64,000 nucleotides of DNA from Dendrobium chrysotoxum (Eukaryota; Streptophyta; Magnoliopsida; Asparagales; Orchidaceae), in contig CM034314.1 of assembly GCA_019925795.1 (NCBI GenBank), positions 38,557,774 to 38,621,773 on the forward strand, written 5' to 3'. Shown here one piece after another: positions 21,509 to 32,524 of this stretch. The notes under the pieces are model-generated. The model was given only the letters and a program-made list of their open reading frames with translations, did not search any database and was not told where the DNA came from. Both the position numbers and the translations under genes were made by a program. Position 1 is the stretch's first letter. Each line of letters starts with the position of its first letter.

Positions 21509-23471
21509 TGAAAGTACGAGATGCGCCAAGAGGGGGGGGGGGGGGTGAATTGGTATTTTAAAAAATTTAACCCTACAAAAGAGTTCTAATTTTTTTGTAT
21601 TTTTAAAATATAACTCAACGAATAATATGCGGAAGTAAATACAACGTTCACAACGATGATAGTGATAATTCAATTTTAGATTTTACAATACAAGATTTAA
21701 ATCATGATTTTTCACCAAGCATAACGTACTAATTAAAAGCATGAAAAGTAAAATACGGTAAACAGGAAAAAACACACCAGAGATTTTTATAGTGGTTCGG
21801 TCACTTGACCTACATCCACTCCCCGGAGTCCTCTACTCCGGGATTTACACTAGTAAAAGTTGACTCTCCTTTTGCCCCCACAGTAAGGCGGAGAAGCCTT
21901 TACAATACTCACTTTCACCTCCCTCGGTGCGGTGGAATACCAAACGCTATGTCACCCTCCTAGTGACGGCAGCGGACCTTCTCCTTTATCTCCGTCCTGG
22001 AGATGGCAGAGTACCTTGGCGGTGTTGATCTTGAAGTGACTCTTCCCTCGAGAACATTCTTGAAGCTTCCCAAAGCCACAAGAGGAGTAAACCATGCAGC
22101 TAGCTTGGAGCCACAGTGTGATCCCCTCACACTACTTCTCCCTCACGCTCAAGCTCACCTTCACCTTCCTCTCTCAAGCCGTGGATCTCTCCAAAAACTT
22201 CTCTCTAACGAATCCCTTTCTTTTTCTCCAAGCCTCTCACAGCAAAAGGATAGATCAACAACTCCCTAAAGAAACTTTTAAGTTATTTTTATATCAGGCT
22301 TCAGAAAACCCTAAAAGTTTCAACTTTTGTGTTTCTGTTCGTACAGTACGATTTATAATCGTACAGTATGATCAGTTCAATTATAGCTCCGTCTAGTACG
22401 AGTACAGACGAACAGTTATCGAATTTTATTCATATCGTACTGTATGATAAGTATATCATACATGATGATACCGTTGATTCGTACTGTTCGTACAGGACGA
22501 ACTGTGGGACGATCCTCGGGACGAAAGAATTCATCTCTGTCAGTCGTCCAGCACTCCTTGAGTCGTACAGTATGATTAGTGTTTTTCAGGATATCGTCCT
22601 GTACGATACGAATATCGTCCAGGACAAATAGAACAAAACTTCTTGGGATCGTCTGGTACGATCGCTGGGACGAAGGAAATCATCTCTGTCGGTCGTCCAG
22701 CACGCCACTAGTCGTACAGTATGATTAGTTCATTTCTTGATATCATCCTGTACGATATGAATATCGTCCAGGACGAACAGAACAAAAAACTTTGGTTTCG
22801 TCTGGTATGATCTCTGGGATGAATAAAATCGTCTCTGTCAGTCATACAGTACGATAAAGAATCGTACAGTACGATCGACATTTAAATTAGAAACCAACAT
22901 TTATTTCCTGATTAGGGAGATAATTTTGGTAAGTATTAATTAATCGTACAGTACGATAAGTATCGTACAGTACGATCAGTACAGAAAATCAAATTCAAAA
23001 ACTTACCAAACTTATTCTGGCTGCTAGGGTTTCTCAATTATATCTAATCGTACAGTGCGATATGGATCGTACAGTACGATTAGTTTGTAAACTTAATCAT
23101 TCGAAAATTAGCCATTAGCCTGAGTATTTTTAATTAATCGTACAGTACGATACAAAATCATACAGTACGATTTTCTTAAAAAAAATTTTAATCATTTAAA
23201 AAACAATTCTCCCCCTGTGTGTGTGCATGGTTGCTCCTTTCACATGCATGCTTCTATGGCAAACTCAAGAAAATAAAAATTATAGACTTTTCAACATCCT
23301 ATTCTACCCGGTTTGAGTCTCTAGTAATCTTGAGCAGTGTGCATCTGACCTGAAATGTTAGTGCTCATATATAAGGATTAAGTATTTGTAATCTAAAGGA
23401 AGTCTATATGGACTCAGTAAGTATTAGTTGTCACCATCAAAATTAAGTGCTCGGGATCCTAGATTTCAACA
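21509..23471 (-). mobile_element. Element A 5' LTR
   Basis: 1963 bp, starting TGAAAG and ending in CA. It has a G14 tract, U5 hairpin, leader hairpins (about 21945-22010) and a TATA-like ATATAAAAATAAC on the minus strand at about 22286-22298. U3 carries a 149-bp repeat (22543, 22692, 22841) and clusters of paired palindromes at about 22340-23175. Near the U3 end lies a CA-rich run next to a GGGGGAG tract (about 23212-23230). The overlapping reading frames at 22003-22396 mirror those of the other LTR and are not genes. Confidence 0.93.
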
Positions 23472-24577
23472 ACATGAAGTACAAACAATGAGATCCTCAC
23501 CTTTGGGCAATCTTGTGAATCCCCTCACAATTTCCTCTTTAAAGATCTCACCACACTCACTCCCAAACACTCTCCCTAATTACTCTCCCTTCCACTCTCA
23601 AGAAGAAATTCATAAAAGATTCTCATTGGACAGTCATATTTTTGGAACCCTAAATACAAAGGATAAGAAAAACGATCCAAAAACTAAAATCTCAAGTTTG
23701 ACACAGTCTGATTGTACCATATGATCGACATTCGTAAGTATGAATAGTTCAAATTATTGAATGGTTCATCCCTTACAATACAATACGAACCAATGAATCC
23801 TAATTTTTATACTCTGGAAAATGATATACGAATTAAAATCATACTGTATGAATAGTTCAAAAATGAACAGTTCAACCCGTACGATCCTGTATGAACCAAT
23901 GAAACCCAGATTTCGTACTCTATAAAATGATATATGAAACCCATTCATACTGTACAAACAGTTCAAAAAACTGAACAGTTTGTTCCATACGATCCAGTAT
24001 GAACCATGCAAGCTCCCATTTCATACTCTGGAAAATGATATACGAAGTCCATTCGTATTGTATGAATAGTTCAAAAAATTAAACAGTTTGTCCCGTACGA
24101 TTCAGTATGAGCCATGCATGCTCCCATTTTGTACTCTAGAAAATGATGTATGAAAATATTTCATACTGTATGATTTATAATTAAAAAATTTTTCAACCAG
24201 GCAGGTTCGTATTAGAGGAGAAATCTCATAAATTATCCCATACCATCATACATCATATAGTATGATTAGTTTTAGAAAATACATTTTGTCTCACTCCCCT
24301 AGTCTGTGTGTGCATGATTACCCAATTACAATTTCATCACTCAGTCTCAAGAAGAAAAAAAAATATAGACTCCAAGACTAATAAATTCTAACCAAAGTAA
24401 TTTGAAGTCTTCCACTGTCTGGATTGTGATTTTCCTAAAATGAACTATTAGTACACACAACACAAATTTTTCCAGTATATGTTAAGAGAAACAATAAACA
24501 AACAATAAGCTTTTGTAATCATAAAAAATGCACATCAAAAACTTACTTGAATAAATAGATTTAAACCATTCTCAACA

Positions 24578-25504
24578 GATCTTTATCACTAGAATTGAGT
24601 TTCTAGGGTTTTTCAAATTTTGCACATCGTACTGGATGATCCTTCGATCATGTTGTATGATCTTTGCTGCTAGAATTGAATTTCTAGGGTTTTTCAAAGC
24701 CCTATATTTAAGCTTTCTCATAAGACTTTGTAAGAGTATTTGGCATTCATTAAGTCAATTTTATCTTGAAGAAAACTTAAAGAGAGAGCCTTAAAAGGGA
24801 GAGAGGAAAGGGTGGAGTTTGAGAGGGAGAAGATTCTTATGGGTTTCAAGGGAGTGTGCAGGGGATTTCACATAGTTGTTCTGGCGAACTTGCACCTAAG
24901 TACCATCGTAGTCAAGGTTTGTATTAAGGGAGGTTTTAGGAAGAGGAATATCTCTTTGGTTTCAGATAACCTAGTAACTCCACCACACCGAGGAAGGTGA
25001 AAGTGATTCAAGGTTCTCTGCCTTCACTAGAAGGGTGAAAAAGTATTTCAAGTTCTCTGCCTTCACTAGGAGGGTGAAAAAGGATTCCAAATCCTCTACC
25101 GTACTAGGTTGGTGGAAGAGATTTTGTAAGGGCCTCTCCACTTAGCTGTGGGGGCTAAAGGAGAGTCATTAAAGGTTTGGTGCAATACCTAGAATAAAGG
25201 TTTCTAGGGAGTGGATGTAAGTCAAGTTGGACTGAACCACTATAATCTGGTGTGTTTGTTCTTGGTTTTATTTTTTTGCGCTTTATTTTCTACATTTATT
25301 TTTGTAATAACTGCATGGTTGAAATCTGGGATTATTATATTGTTACTAAAATTATTCATTTTCGTATTGGGTGATAAAGTTTCAATAAAAGGATTTTCTT
25401 TTTCTTAAAGAAGTTTTTAAATTACCATTTAACCCCCCCCCCCCCCCCCTCTTGGTTAGCCTCGGGCTTGTTCATAGATGTTTAACAACCTTCATGAACT
25501 TTTA
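24578..25504 (+). mobile_element. Element D 5' LTR, part 2 (U3 end, R, U5)
   Basis: Resumes after the solo B LTR. It contains a TATA-like CTATATTTAAGC (about 24701), leader hairpin units (about 25010-25110), the conserved U5 block near 25200-25255 and a C17 tract (25433-25449). It runs directly into gag with the PBS missing. Confidence 0.85.
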
Positions 25505-25526
25505 GAAAACTTTTGAAAAATGATCA

Positions 25527-26319
25527 ATGGCTAACTTTGGAAATTGTAATACCACAGAAGGACATTCAATCACATGACCACATTTATTTGATAATATTCT
25601 TTTTGATTTTTAGAAAATTTACATGTCTACTTTTTTGCAATCAATTAATTATCAAATGTGGCATATGATTCAAATTAGTTATTCTATACTGTCACATATT
25701 ATAGATGGGGTCAAAACTGATATTCATTTTACTGAATGGAGTATAATAGAATAAATCAATGCTCAATTGAATGCTAAATGTTTCAACCATTTTTTTGTGC
25801 TTTGAATTCTAAAGATTATATGAGAATCTCTAGATTACGCACTACATACAAATGTACTAGTGAAGTCAATTAATCTAAGTTAAATATTATAATGCATTAT
25901 TATGAACTTTTTTGCATGAAACCTTATGAGACGATCTTAGACATGTATACTCGGTTTATTCAAATTGTGACATCATTACATGCTTTAGGTAAAGAACTTT
26001 CAAACTTTGAAAAGGTTAATAAAATTCAACATTGTCTACCTAATAAATTTAATGCTTAAGTCAACCTAATAAATTTCATGCTAAAGTCATTGATATATGT
26101 GAATTAAAAGAATTGAATGATTATTCTAACATTATTTACTTTGGGTATAGGAAACTTGAACATATGAAAAATTAGTGCCCTAATATAAAAACTCTTCATG
26201 CAAAGGAAAAGAGTAAAAATAAGCCAATTGTAATAAGGGCAAATGATAAAAAGCAAAAGATATCCTTGGCAGACCTAGCTTCTGAATCATCAGGTCAGGA
26301 GCAAGATAATGAGGTATAA
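25527..26319 (+). pseudogene. gag: Element D gag remnant
   Basis: ATG at 25527 begins the typical gag N-terminus (MANFGN-type start). The sequence then follows the gag of A with many stops, through the NFEKVNKI motif (about 26004) and a degraded knuckle (about 26140-26195), to a TAA at about 26317. Protease, integrase, RT and RNase H are absent, so D is an internally deleted element that could only have moved with enzymes supplied in trans, if at all. Confidence 0.75.
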
Positions 26320-27834
26320 AGTTTTATTTGTGTGTTTATCTGTGTTATAGTTAATGCATACATGTATGTTCTTTGTTATATTTTTGTTCGCCGTGAATGT
26401 TTTTTAATGTTATTTTAGTGTTTTGTTTTAGAGTAAGATATTTATGTTTGTAATTTTTTATTTTATTTTCAATGTATGCTTTTAATAACACTCCCTTATC
26501 ATCACATATAAATCACACCTTGCATAAGAGAATCAATCACTTCTCTATAATCATATTTTTTCTTAAAATGAAAAATTTACCTCCTTTTTACTTAAAATTT
26601 TTGGTAAGTGATTATTAACTTCCCTAAATAGTTAAAGGAAGAGAAATTGATGACTAACCCTCTTCCTCTAACTCCTTTAGTGGTGAAACTTCTTTTTAAA
26701 TCAAAATCTATTTCAAAGTTAAAAATTGGTCCTAGAAATAGAGATCTGTTCCATCTTCCTACATTTCATTATCTCATATGAATATTTTTTGCAAGTCAAT
26801 GAATCTACTTAAAATTTTCTTAATCAAGTTGTTTGTTTGTATCATATGGATTGGATTTTGCTTTGTAGTTTACTCTTCTTTATATAAGAGAGTGAGTTCT
26901 TCTTCTCTTATATTTGGAAAATAATCTAACAATTGAGAGAACTCCTTCTTTAAAGATTTAGGAAGGAAGTAAGTTGAAAAAATATAAAAAGAGGCATAAA
27001 ATGAGCCCCAAATGAAAACATGCGCAATGTTCGCCAAATAATTGCAAGATACCAAAGTGTATCAAAAATAAAAAGATGCATAAAGTGTGCTAAAAATTGT
27101 TAAAGAGGCTCAAAATGAGCCCACAATAAGTTAGCTCTCCTTTCTTTCAAATCTTTAAATCCTAAAAAAATCCATGTGCCAATTGATATCTTCAACACTT
27201 TAGTTTAAAATCATGATTCCTGATTCATCATTTTTGCATTAATATTCTATTAGATATATTTCATGCAAGAAGATTAAAAAGATTAAAATTCTTTCTCTAA
27301 TTTATTTTCTGAATTAAATTTTTATTTGAAAATATTTTAACCTATAAGGAGCTTAAGTTAGGGTGAATAAAACTTGAATCTCTAACCTTTCTGGCTTTAA
27401 GTGTTGTCAATACATTTCTCACTAAGCTTTTAAATAAAATTAAGAGGTAACTTTCTCATTTTGAGAAAATTTGATGAAATTAATTGATTCTTCTTAATCA
27501 TTACCATCGCCTCCACCTGATCAGGGTCCGTATGATCTTTAGTTTGTAATGTGTGTTTCATTTTATTTTTTTTTGTGTTTCTCTTCTTTTTGATAATGTC
27601 AAAAGGGTAGAATGTACTTTTCTGGTTGTATTTGTGGTTAGGTTGCATCTATTCATCATGTATTGACATTTATTTTTTGTTATTTAGTTTTGAAATAATT
27701 TTTATTTTTTATTTTTACTCCAAAAAAAACTTTTTTTGCTTTACCCTATTTTTTAATATAATTATCTTAGTGAGGGGGAGATTAGGAGAAAATATTTTTA
27801 GTTTAAAAATTCAATCAGTAATGTTTCCATCATT
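26320..27834 (+). mobile_element. Element D 3' region, no intact gene
   Basis: Matches 56750-58266 of element E for most of its length. It contains an array of ~30-bp hairpin units (26990-27122). At about 27500-27542 lies a short frame ending in PPPDQGPYDL and a stop, which matches the C-terminal tail of the 3' ORFs of A and B. The rest of the 3' ORF is absent. A PPT-like tract follows near 27598. Confidence 0.65.
26990..27122. repeat. Tandem ~30-bp hairpin repeats, element D
   Basis: About five units, each with a small inverted repeat, for example GGCTCA-AAA-TGAGCC at 27107-27121. Related arrays are at 47259-47418 (B) and 57342-57478 (E). Confidence 0.75.
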
Positions 27835-27848
27835 AAAAAGGGGGAGAT
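27835..27848 (+). promoter_or_regulatory. Polypurine tract, element D
   Basis: AAAAAGGGGGAGAT immediately before the 3' LTR. Confidence 0.92.
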
Positions 27849-29611
27849 TATTGTAACTAGCGTTCACGAGTTTATATTTTTTGATGATAACAAATATTAT
27901 GGCTCACATCTTTATGTCTACTTATATTTGTAATATATATTTATTTATGTGTGTACTAGTATTTCAGGAACACCATACACCTTCCAACGAAGATTCAAGG
28001 CTCAAGATTCGGTAGAATAGGTTATGTTGTAAAGATTTTTATAATATTCATTAATGTATTTTTTGATTTCTTAAGTTAAGTCATGTAAAGGTTTATAAGA
28101 GCTTGGTGACCATGTACACACACTCAGGAGGAGTGAGATTGAGTCAAAATCAAAAGTTTAAATTTTTAACTAATTATACTATATGATTTATATCATACTG
28201 TACGATCAACTCATCTAAATGGCTAACTTTAATAATTCATGTATTTTGAACTGATCATATTGTACAATTAATATAATATAGGATGATCTATGGAAATCAA
28301 GAAACTCAGCCGCTAATCATAATTTAGGTAATATTTTAAATTTCATTATTTATTCTAATCATAGCGTATGATGTGCATCATACTGTATGATCTATGACAA
28401 TCATACTTAAATTGATCATGTGATTAAGGGAGTAATTATGGTTAATTTGTTCAATCAAATCATACAGGACGATCGTAGATAATCATACTATATGACCTGA
28501 ATCTATCATGGGATGATAATTAATCGTCGTATATCATAGAAGATGAAATACCATAATTATTCATCTAATCATCCTGAACGATCCACAATATCATACTGGA
28601 TGATCAGTACGAATTTGAACTGATCATACTGTACTATATTATGATCATACAGTACTATTAGGTTAAATTTTGCACATCATACTGGATAATCTTTGCTACC
28701 AGAATTGAGTTTCTAGGTTTTTTCAAATTTTACACATCGTACTATATAATCCTTCAATCATACTGTATGATCTTTATCGCTAGAATTAAATTTCTAGGTT
28801 TTTCAAATCCCTCTATTTAAGCTTTTTCATAAGATTTTGTAAGAGTATTTAGCATTCATTGAGTCATTTTTCTTTTGGAGAAAACTTGAAGAGAGAGCCT
28901 TGAAAGGGAGAGAGGAAATGGTGGAGTTTGAGAGGGAAAAGATTCTTGTGGATTTCAAGGGAGTATAGAGGGGATTTCATATGATTTCTCTGGTAAACTT
29001 GCACCTAAGTACCATCATAGTAAAGGCTTGTCTTGAGGGAGGTTTGGAAAGAAGATCTCTTTGGTGTCAGAAGACCCGGCAACTCTGCTGCAGCGGGAAG
29101 GTGAAAGTGATTCAAGGTTTTCTGCCTTTACCAGAAGGGTTAAAAGGATTTCAGGTTCTCTACCTTCACCAAGAGGGGTAAAAAGGATTCCAGGTCCTCT
29201 ACCACATCGGGTTGGTGGAAGAGATTTTGTAAGGGCTTCTCTACCTAGTTATGGGGGTTAAAGGAGAGTCATAAAGGTTTATGTAATACCTAGATTAAAG
29301 GTTTCCGGGGAGTGGGCATAGGTGAAGTTCAACCAAAACACTATAAATTCTGGTGTGTTTGTTCTTGATTTTATTTTTCTATACTTTATTTTTTATATTT
29401 ATTTTTTTAATAACTGCATGGTTGAAATCTGGGATTTTTATTAATGTTACTAAAATTATTCAATTTTTCATTAGGTGATAAAGTTTCAATAAAAGGATTT
29501 TCTTTTTCTTAAAGAAGTTTTTAAATAACCAATTCACCCCCCCCCCCCCCCCCCCCTCTTTGCTAGCCTCGGGCTTGTTCTTAGAAGTTTAACAACCTTC
29601 ACAAACTTTCA
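27849..29611 (+). mobile_element. Element D 3' LTR
   Basis: 1763 bp, starting TATTGTAAC (the 5' LTR has TGTTGCAAC) and ending TTTCA. It includes degenerate palindromes, TATA-like CTATTTAAGC (about 28812), hairpin units (about 29100-29220), the conserved U5 block near 29310-29360 and a C21 tract (29537-29557). Confidence 0.9.
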
Positions 29612-29960
29612 GATATGGTACTGGGTAACATGTATACCAACCCCATTATTATTTTTACAACATACATTAAGCAAAAATATTTATGCCTAATAGGGCAAGG
29701 AAGTGGGGTCCCCATGGGCTTAGCGGATGCTCTCACTTTTCCTTTGGTATGGGGCCATTATGTTGTCAAAATTTCTAAGAAATTTTGGGAGTTAAGTAAT
29801 TTAGTTAGGTAAATTAAATAAGATAAAATTTAGAATTCATAATAAGTCTTATCACTAGTGTCATTTGAACTTAAAGTTAAAATTTCTTAACTTGAGTCAT
29901 AAATTTTAGAGTCTGATTCATCTATTGATCTCTTAGGATAGAGCTTAGCATATCATGCAT
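29612..29960 (-). mobile_element. Gypsy LTR (minus), part 2, and adjoining internal end
   Basis: Continues the gypsy LTR from 11008. The sequence across 29612-29735 matches 60340-60172 in reverse, and 29736 to about 29960 matches the internal 3' end at about 60171-59970. On the minus strand the LTR starts TGAGAGCATCC at 29735, corresponding to TGTAGCATCC at 60172. Similarity fades near 29960. Confidence 0.75.
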
Positions 29961-30199
29961 TTCATCTAAGGTGATTGATTGTGCATTAGCATTGTTAGCT
30001 AGCAACTCACTCCAATAAATTATAAGACCATATTATAAATCCCTCTTCAGTCTATGCACATTCAGATTCTATTCTTTAAAATTTTAAAAGCCTAAAATCT
30101 AAACATAGAGGACAATTAATGAATTTGTTATCTAATGCTTATATATTAAATCCTGTTAGCTCAATTATTTCTTTAGATTCATATGTCTTTGAAAATATT
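29961..30199. other. Unassigned sequence left of the CACTA genes
   Basis: No CACTA terminus or gypsy similarity was seen. The left end of the CACTA element is either deleted or too decayed to see here. Confidence 0.4.
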
Positions 30200-32310
30200 T
30201 AGTTTTCACTTTAATCGAGAGTATTATCTTAGGAGTTGTTATTAATTAAAGGTGCTCACCCCTTTAGGGAGTCTACAACCAAAAATAGAGTTATGATATT
30301 TGTGGACTTGATTTATGATGCAATTAGACAACAATTTCAATAAGATATAGAAGAATCTCCAAATAAGGAGGCACAAAACTTCTATGATTTGTTGCATGTT
30401 GCACAACAACTAATTTGGAATGTGTGCATTACTCACTCAAAGTTATTTATATTTGTGAAGATGTTAAGTATAAAGATAAAATACAATGTACCTGAAGAAT
30501 GCTTTAATCAATTCATTGGCCTACTTAAGGAGACCAACTCGGCAGATAATATAAATCCAACAAATTTATACCAGAGAAAAAAAATTAACTTTTAAACTTG
30601 GTTTGACAGGTATACATATAGATTGTTAAGTTAATGGATGCATGTTATATTACGAGGATAATTTGTCAGAGAATGTATGTCAATATTATAACGCGCCAAG
30701 GTTATAACCAAATTCTAAGAAAAAAAGAAAGCAAAAGGATATACTAGTAAGTTACTTATTCTACATAATCATCATTCCTAGATTGTAAAGTTTATATTCA
30801 TTTATTAGCTCCGCTGCACATATTTAAGGAATATAGCTCACAAGTAGGTATTCTAACACATCTATTAGAAGTAGAAGCCAAGAAAAAACTTTGACTGTAC
30901 ACATCCTACCTTAACCACAGAACCAAGGAATGCAAGATTAAGTTTATGTGTAGATTATTTTACTCTATTATTTAGCCAATCTTTCTTACCTTACTTATAT
31001 TGGCTTATGATACTCACCACCTATAATCTTTCTCCAGAGTTTTGTATGACTACATCCTATATATTTTTTATACTTATCATTCCACGCCCACATAATCCAA
31101 AGTTAAAGATAGATATATTCTTGCAACATTTAATCAATGACCTGGATTTATTGTGGAATGAAGGAGTTATCACATATGATATCTCCACCAAATAAAATTT
31201 TACATCGAGGGCAACGTTACTTTAGACAATTAGTGACTTTCCAACATACAATATACTTTTTAGTTGGAGCACTACAGGCAAGCTACCTTGCCCATATTGC
31301 ATAAAAGATATTAAATCATTCACTTTGAATCATGGAGAAAAAAAATACTTAGTTTGATAGTCACTGCATGTTCTTACCTACAAACTATTCCTTCAGGCAA
31401 AATAAGGATGTTTTCGCTAAAAATAGATTTGAGTCAACATAGCCTCCACCAAGGTTAACTAGTGAGAAAATATTTGAACGTGTAAATTTTATACCAACAA
31501 TAATTAATTCTCCATTGATAGTTATTCACAAAGTGCCCTGGTATGGAGTTACCTACAATTGGATAAAGAAAAGTATTTTCTGGTTATTGCCATATTGGAT
31601 AACAAACTTGATTAGACATAATTTGGATGTGATGCATATAGATAAGAATACTTTTGATAATGTGTTTAATACAGTGATGGACATCAAGGGAAAATCTAAA
31701 GATAATGTAAAATTTAGGATGGATTTGAAGGATATTTGTAGGAGGAAAATGCTTGAGTTGAAGGAAGGTGGAAATGGTAAACTTCTAAATCCAAAAGACC
31801 ATTCACCTTCACTTTAGAGTAGAGATGAGTGATTTGTAAATGAGTGCAGAGCCTATAGCTACTTGATAGATATGCTTCTACCTCAGTAGATATGTTGACA
31901 TGAGATTGAGGAGATTGTTTGGATTGAAAATCCATGACTATTACATATTTATGGAATGTTTGTTGCTTATTGCTTTCAATTCTCTTTCAGATTCAATCTT
32001 AAATCCCTTGACCAAACTAAGTATTCTTTTCTAACTACCTAGGTAGACTGTGGGGTAAGCATGATTGGCTTATAGTCATCAATAATAAACCTTAGAAGAT
32101 TATTGAGAATATTGCATCAATACCAGTAGCACATCAAAAAGAGTGTATGTCAAACTTTAAAGAGCTTGCTAATGATGTTGATGATCAAATTATAGCTAAT
32201 GAAACTGAGTTACAGTTATTGGAGGTTGACTTAGACATTGAGGAGAATATTGAAGATATTAGTAGTGAGGATGTGGTATAGTTAGATGAAAGGGAATCAC
32301 TTGGTGATTA
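30200..32310 (+). pseudogene. CACTA transposase, tnp2 type
   Basis: Decayed frames follow the tnp2 (Transposase_21) family in order. EAQNFYDLLHVAQQ is at about 30371 and the motif around GIHIDC at about 30610. A block with GEVITYDIS-like sequence and the 'ACPYC' region is near 31170-31330. The best-kept part, 31515-31817, includes LPYWITNLIRHNLDVMHI and a DNVKFRMDLKDIC stretch. An acidic C-terminal end is near 32170-32290. Many stops and frameshifts are present. The intact protein cuts at the CACTA ends. Confidence 0.82.
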
Positions 32311-32524
32311 ATAGTTAAGAGGTAAATATGAATCACCTATTAATTTTTTTACATGTTAGTATACATATAATAGTTGCTTTTTTAATATGTTAATATACAT
32401 ACAATAGATTTTTTTTATATGTTAGTATACATATAGTAGTTCCATTTCCTACATTTTATTTACTTATTGCTTGCTTTTTATAAATTTATAAATTATAACT
32501 AATTATTTCTTTCATTTTTTGCAT

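Larger units (their letters stand above)
12471..23471 (-). mobile_element. Sirevirus element A, complete structure
   Basis: An 11.0-kb Ty1/copia element of Sirevirus type. In sense order it has 5' LTR 21509-23471, PBS 21495-21506, gag, pol, 3' ORF, PPT 14452-14465 and 3' LTR 12471-14451. Target duplication is ACTTG (12466-12470) and ACATG (23472-23476). The LTRs differ at roughly 19 of the first 530 aligned bases by eye (about 3.5%), against about 7% for element B, so A is the youngest full element here. It sits inside the solo LTR of family B. All of its genes carry breaks, many of them TGA in place of a likely CGA codon. Confidence 0.93.
11880..24577 (-). mobile_element. Solo LTR of Sirevirus family B, interrupted by element A
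   Basis: Part 1 is 11880-12470 and part 2 is 23472-24577. Together they match the LTRs of element B at 44908-46633. It starts TGAAAG and ends CA, with a perfect target duplication GATCT at 11875-11879 and 24578-24582. No internal sequence is present, so it is a solo LTR left by LTR-LTR recombination. Part 1 holds U5, the conserved tRNA-proximal block and the hairpin leader. Part 2 holds U3 with degenerate palindromes. Open frames inside it are by chance. Confidence 0.9.
11009..29611 (+). mobile_element. Sirevirus element D (plus), with nested insertions
   Basis: Target duplication AATAT (11004-11008) and GATAT (29612-29616), 4 of 5 matching. The 5' LTR is 11009-11879 plus 24578-25504, the gag remnant 25527-26319, the 3' region 26320-27834, the PPT 27835-27848 and the 3' LTR 27849-29611. 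Pol is deleted. The host is a gypsy LTR that continues on both sides. Its 5' LTR contains the solo LTR of family B, which contains element A. Confidence 0.88.
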
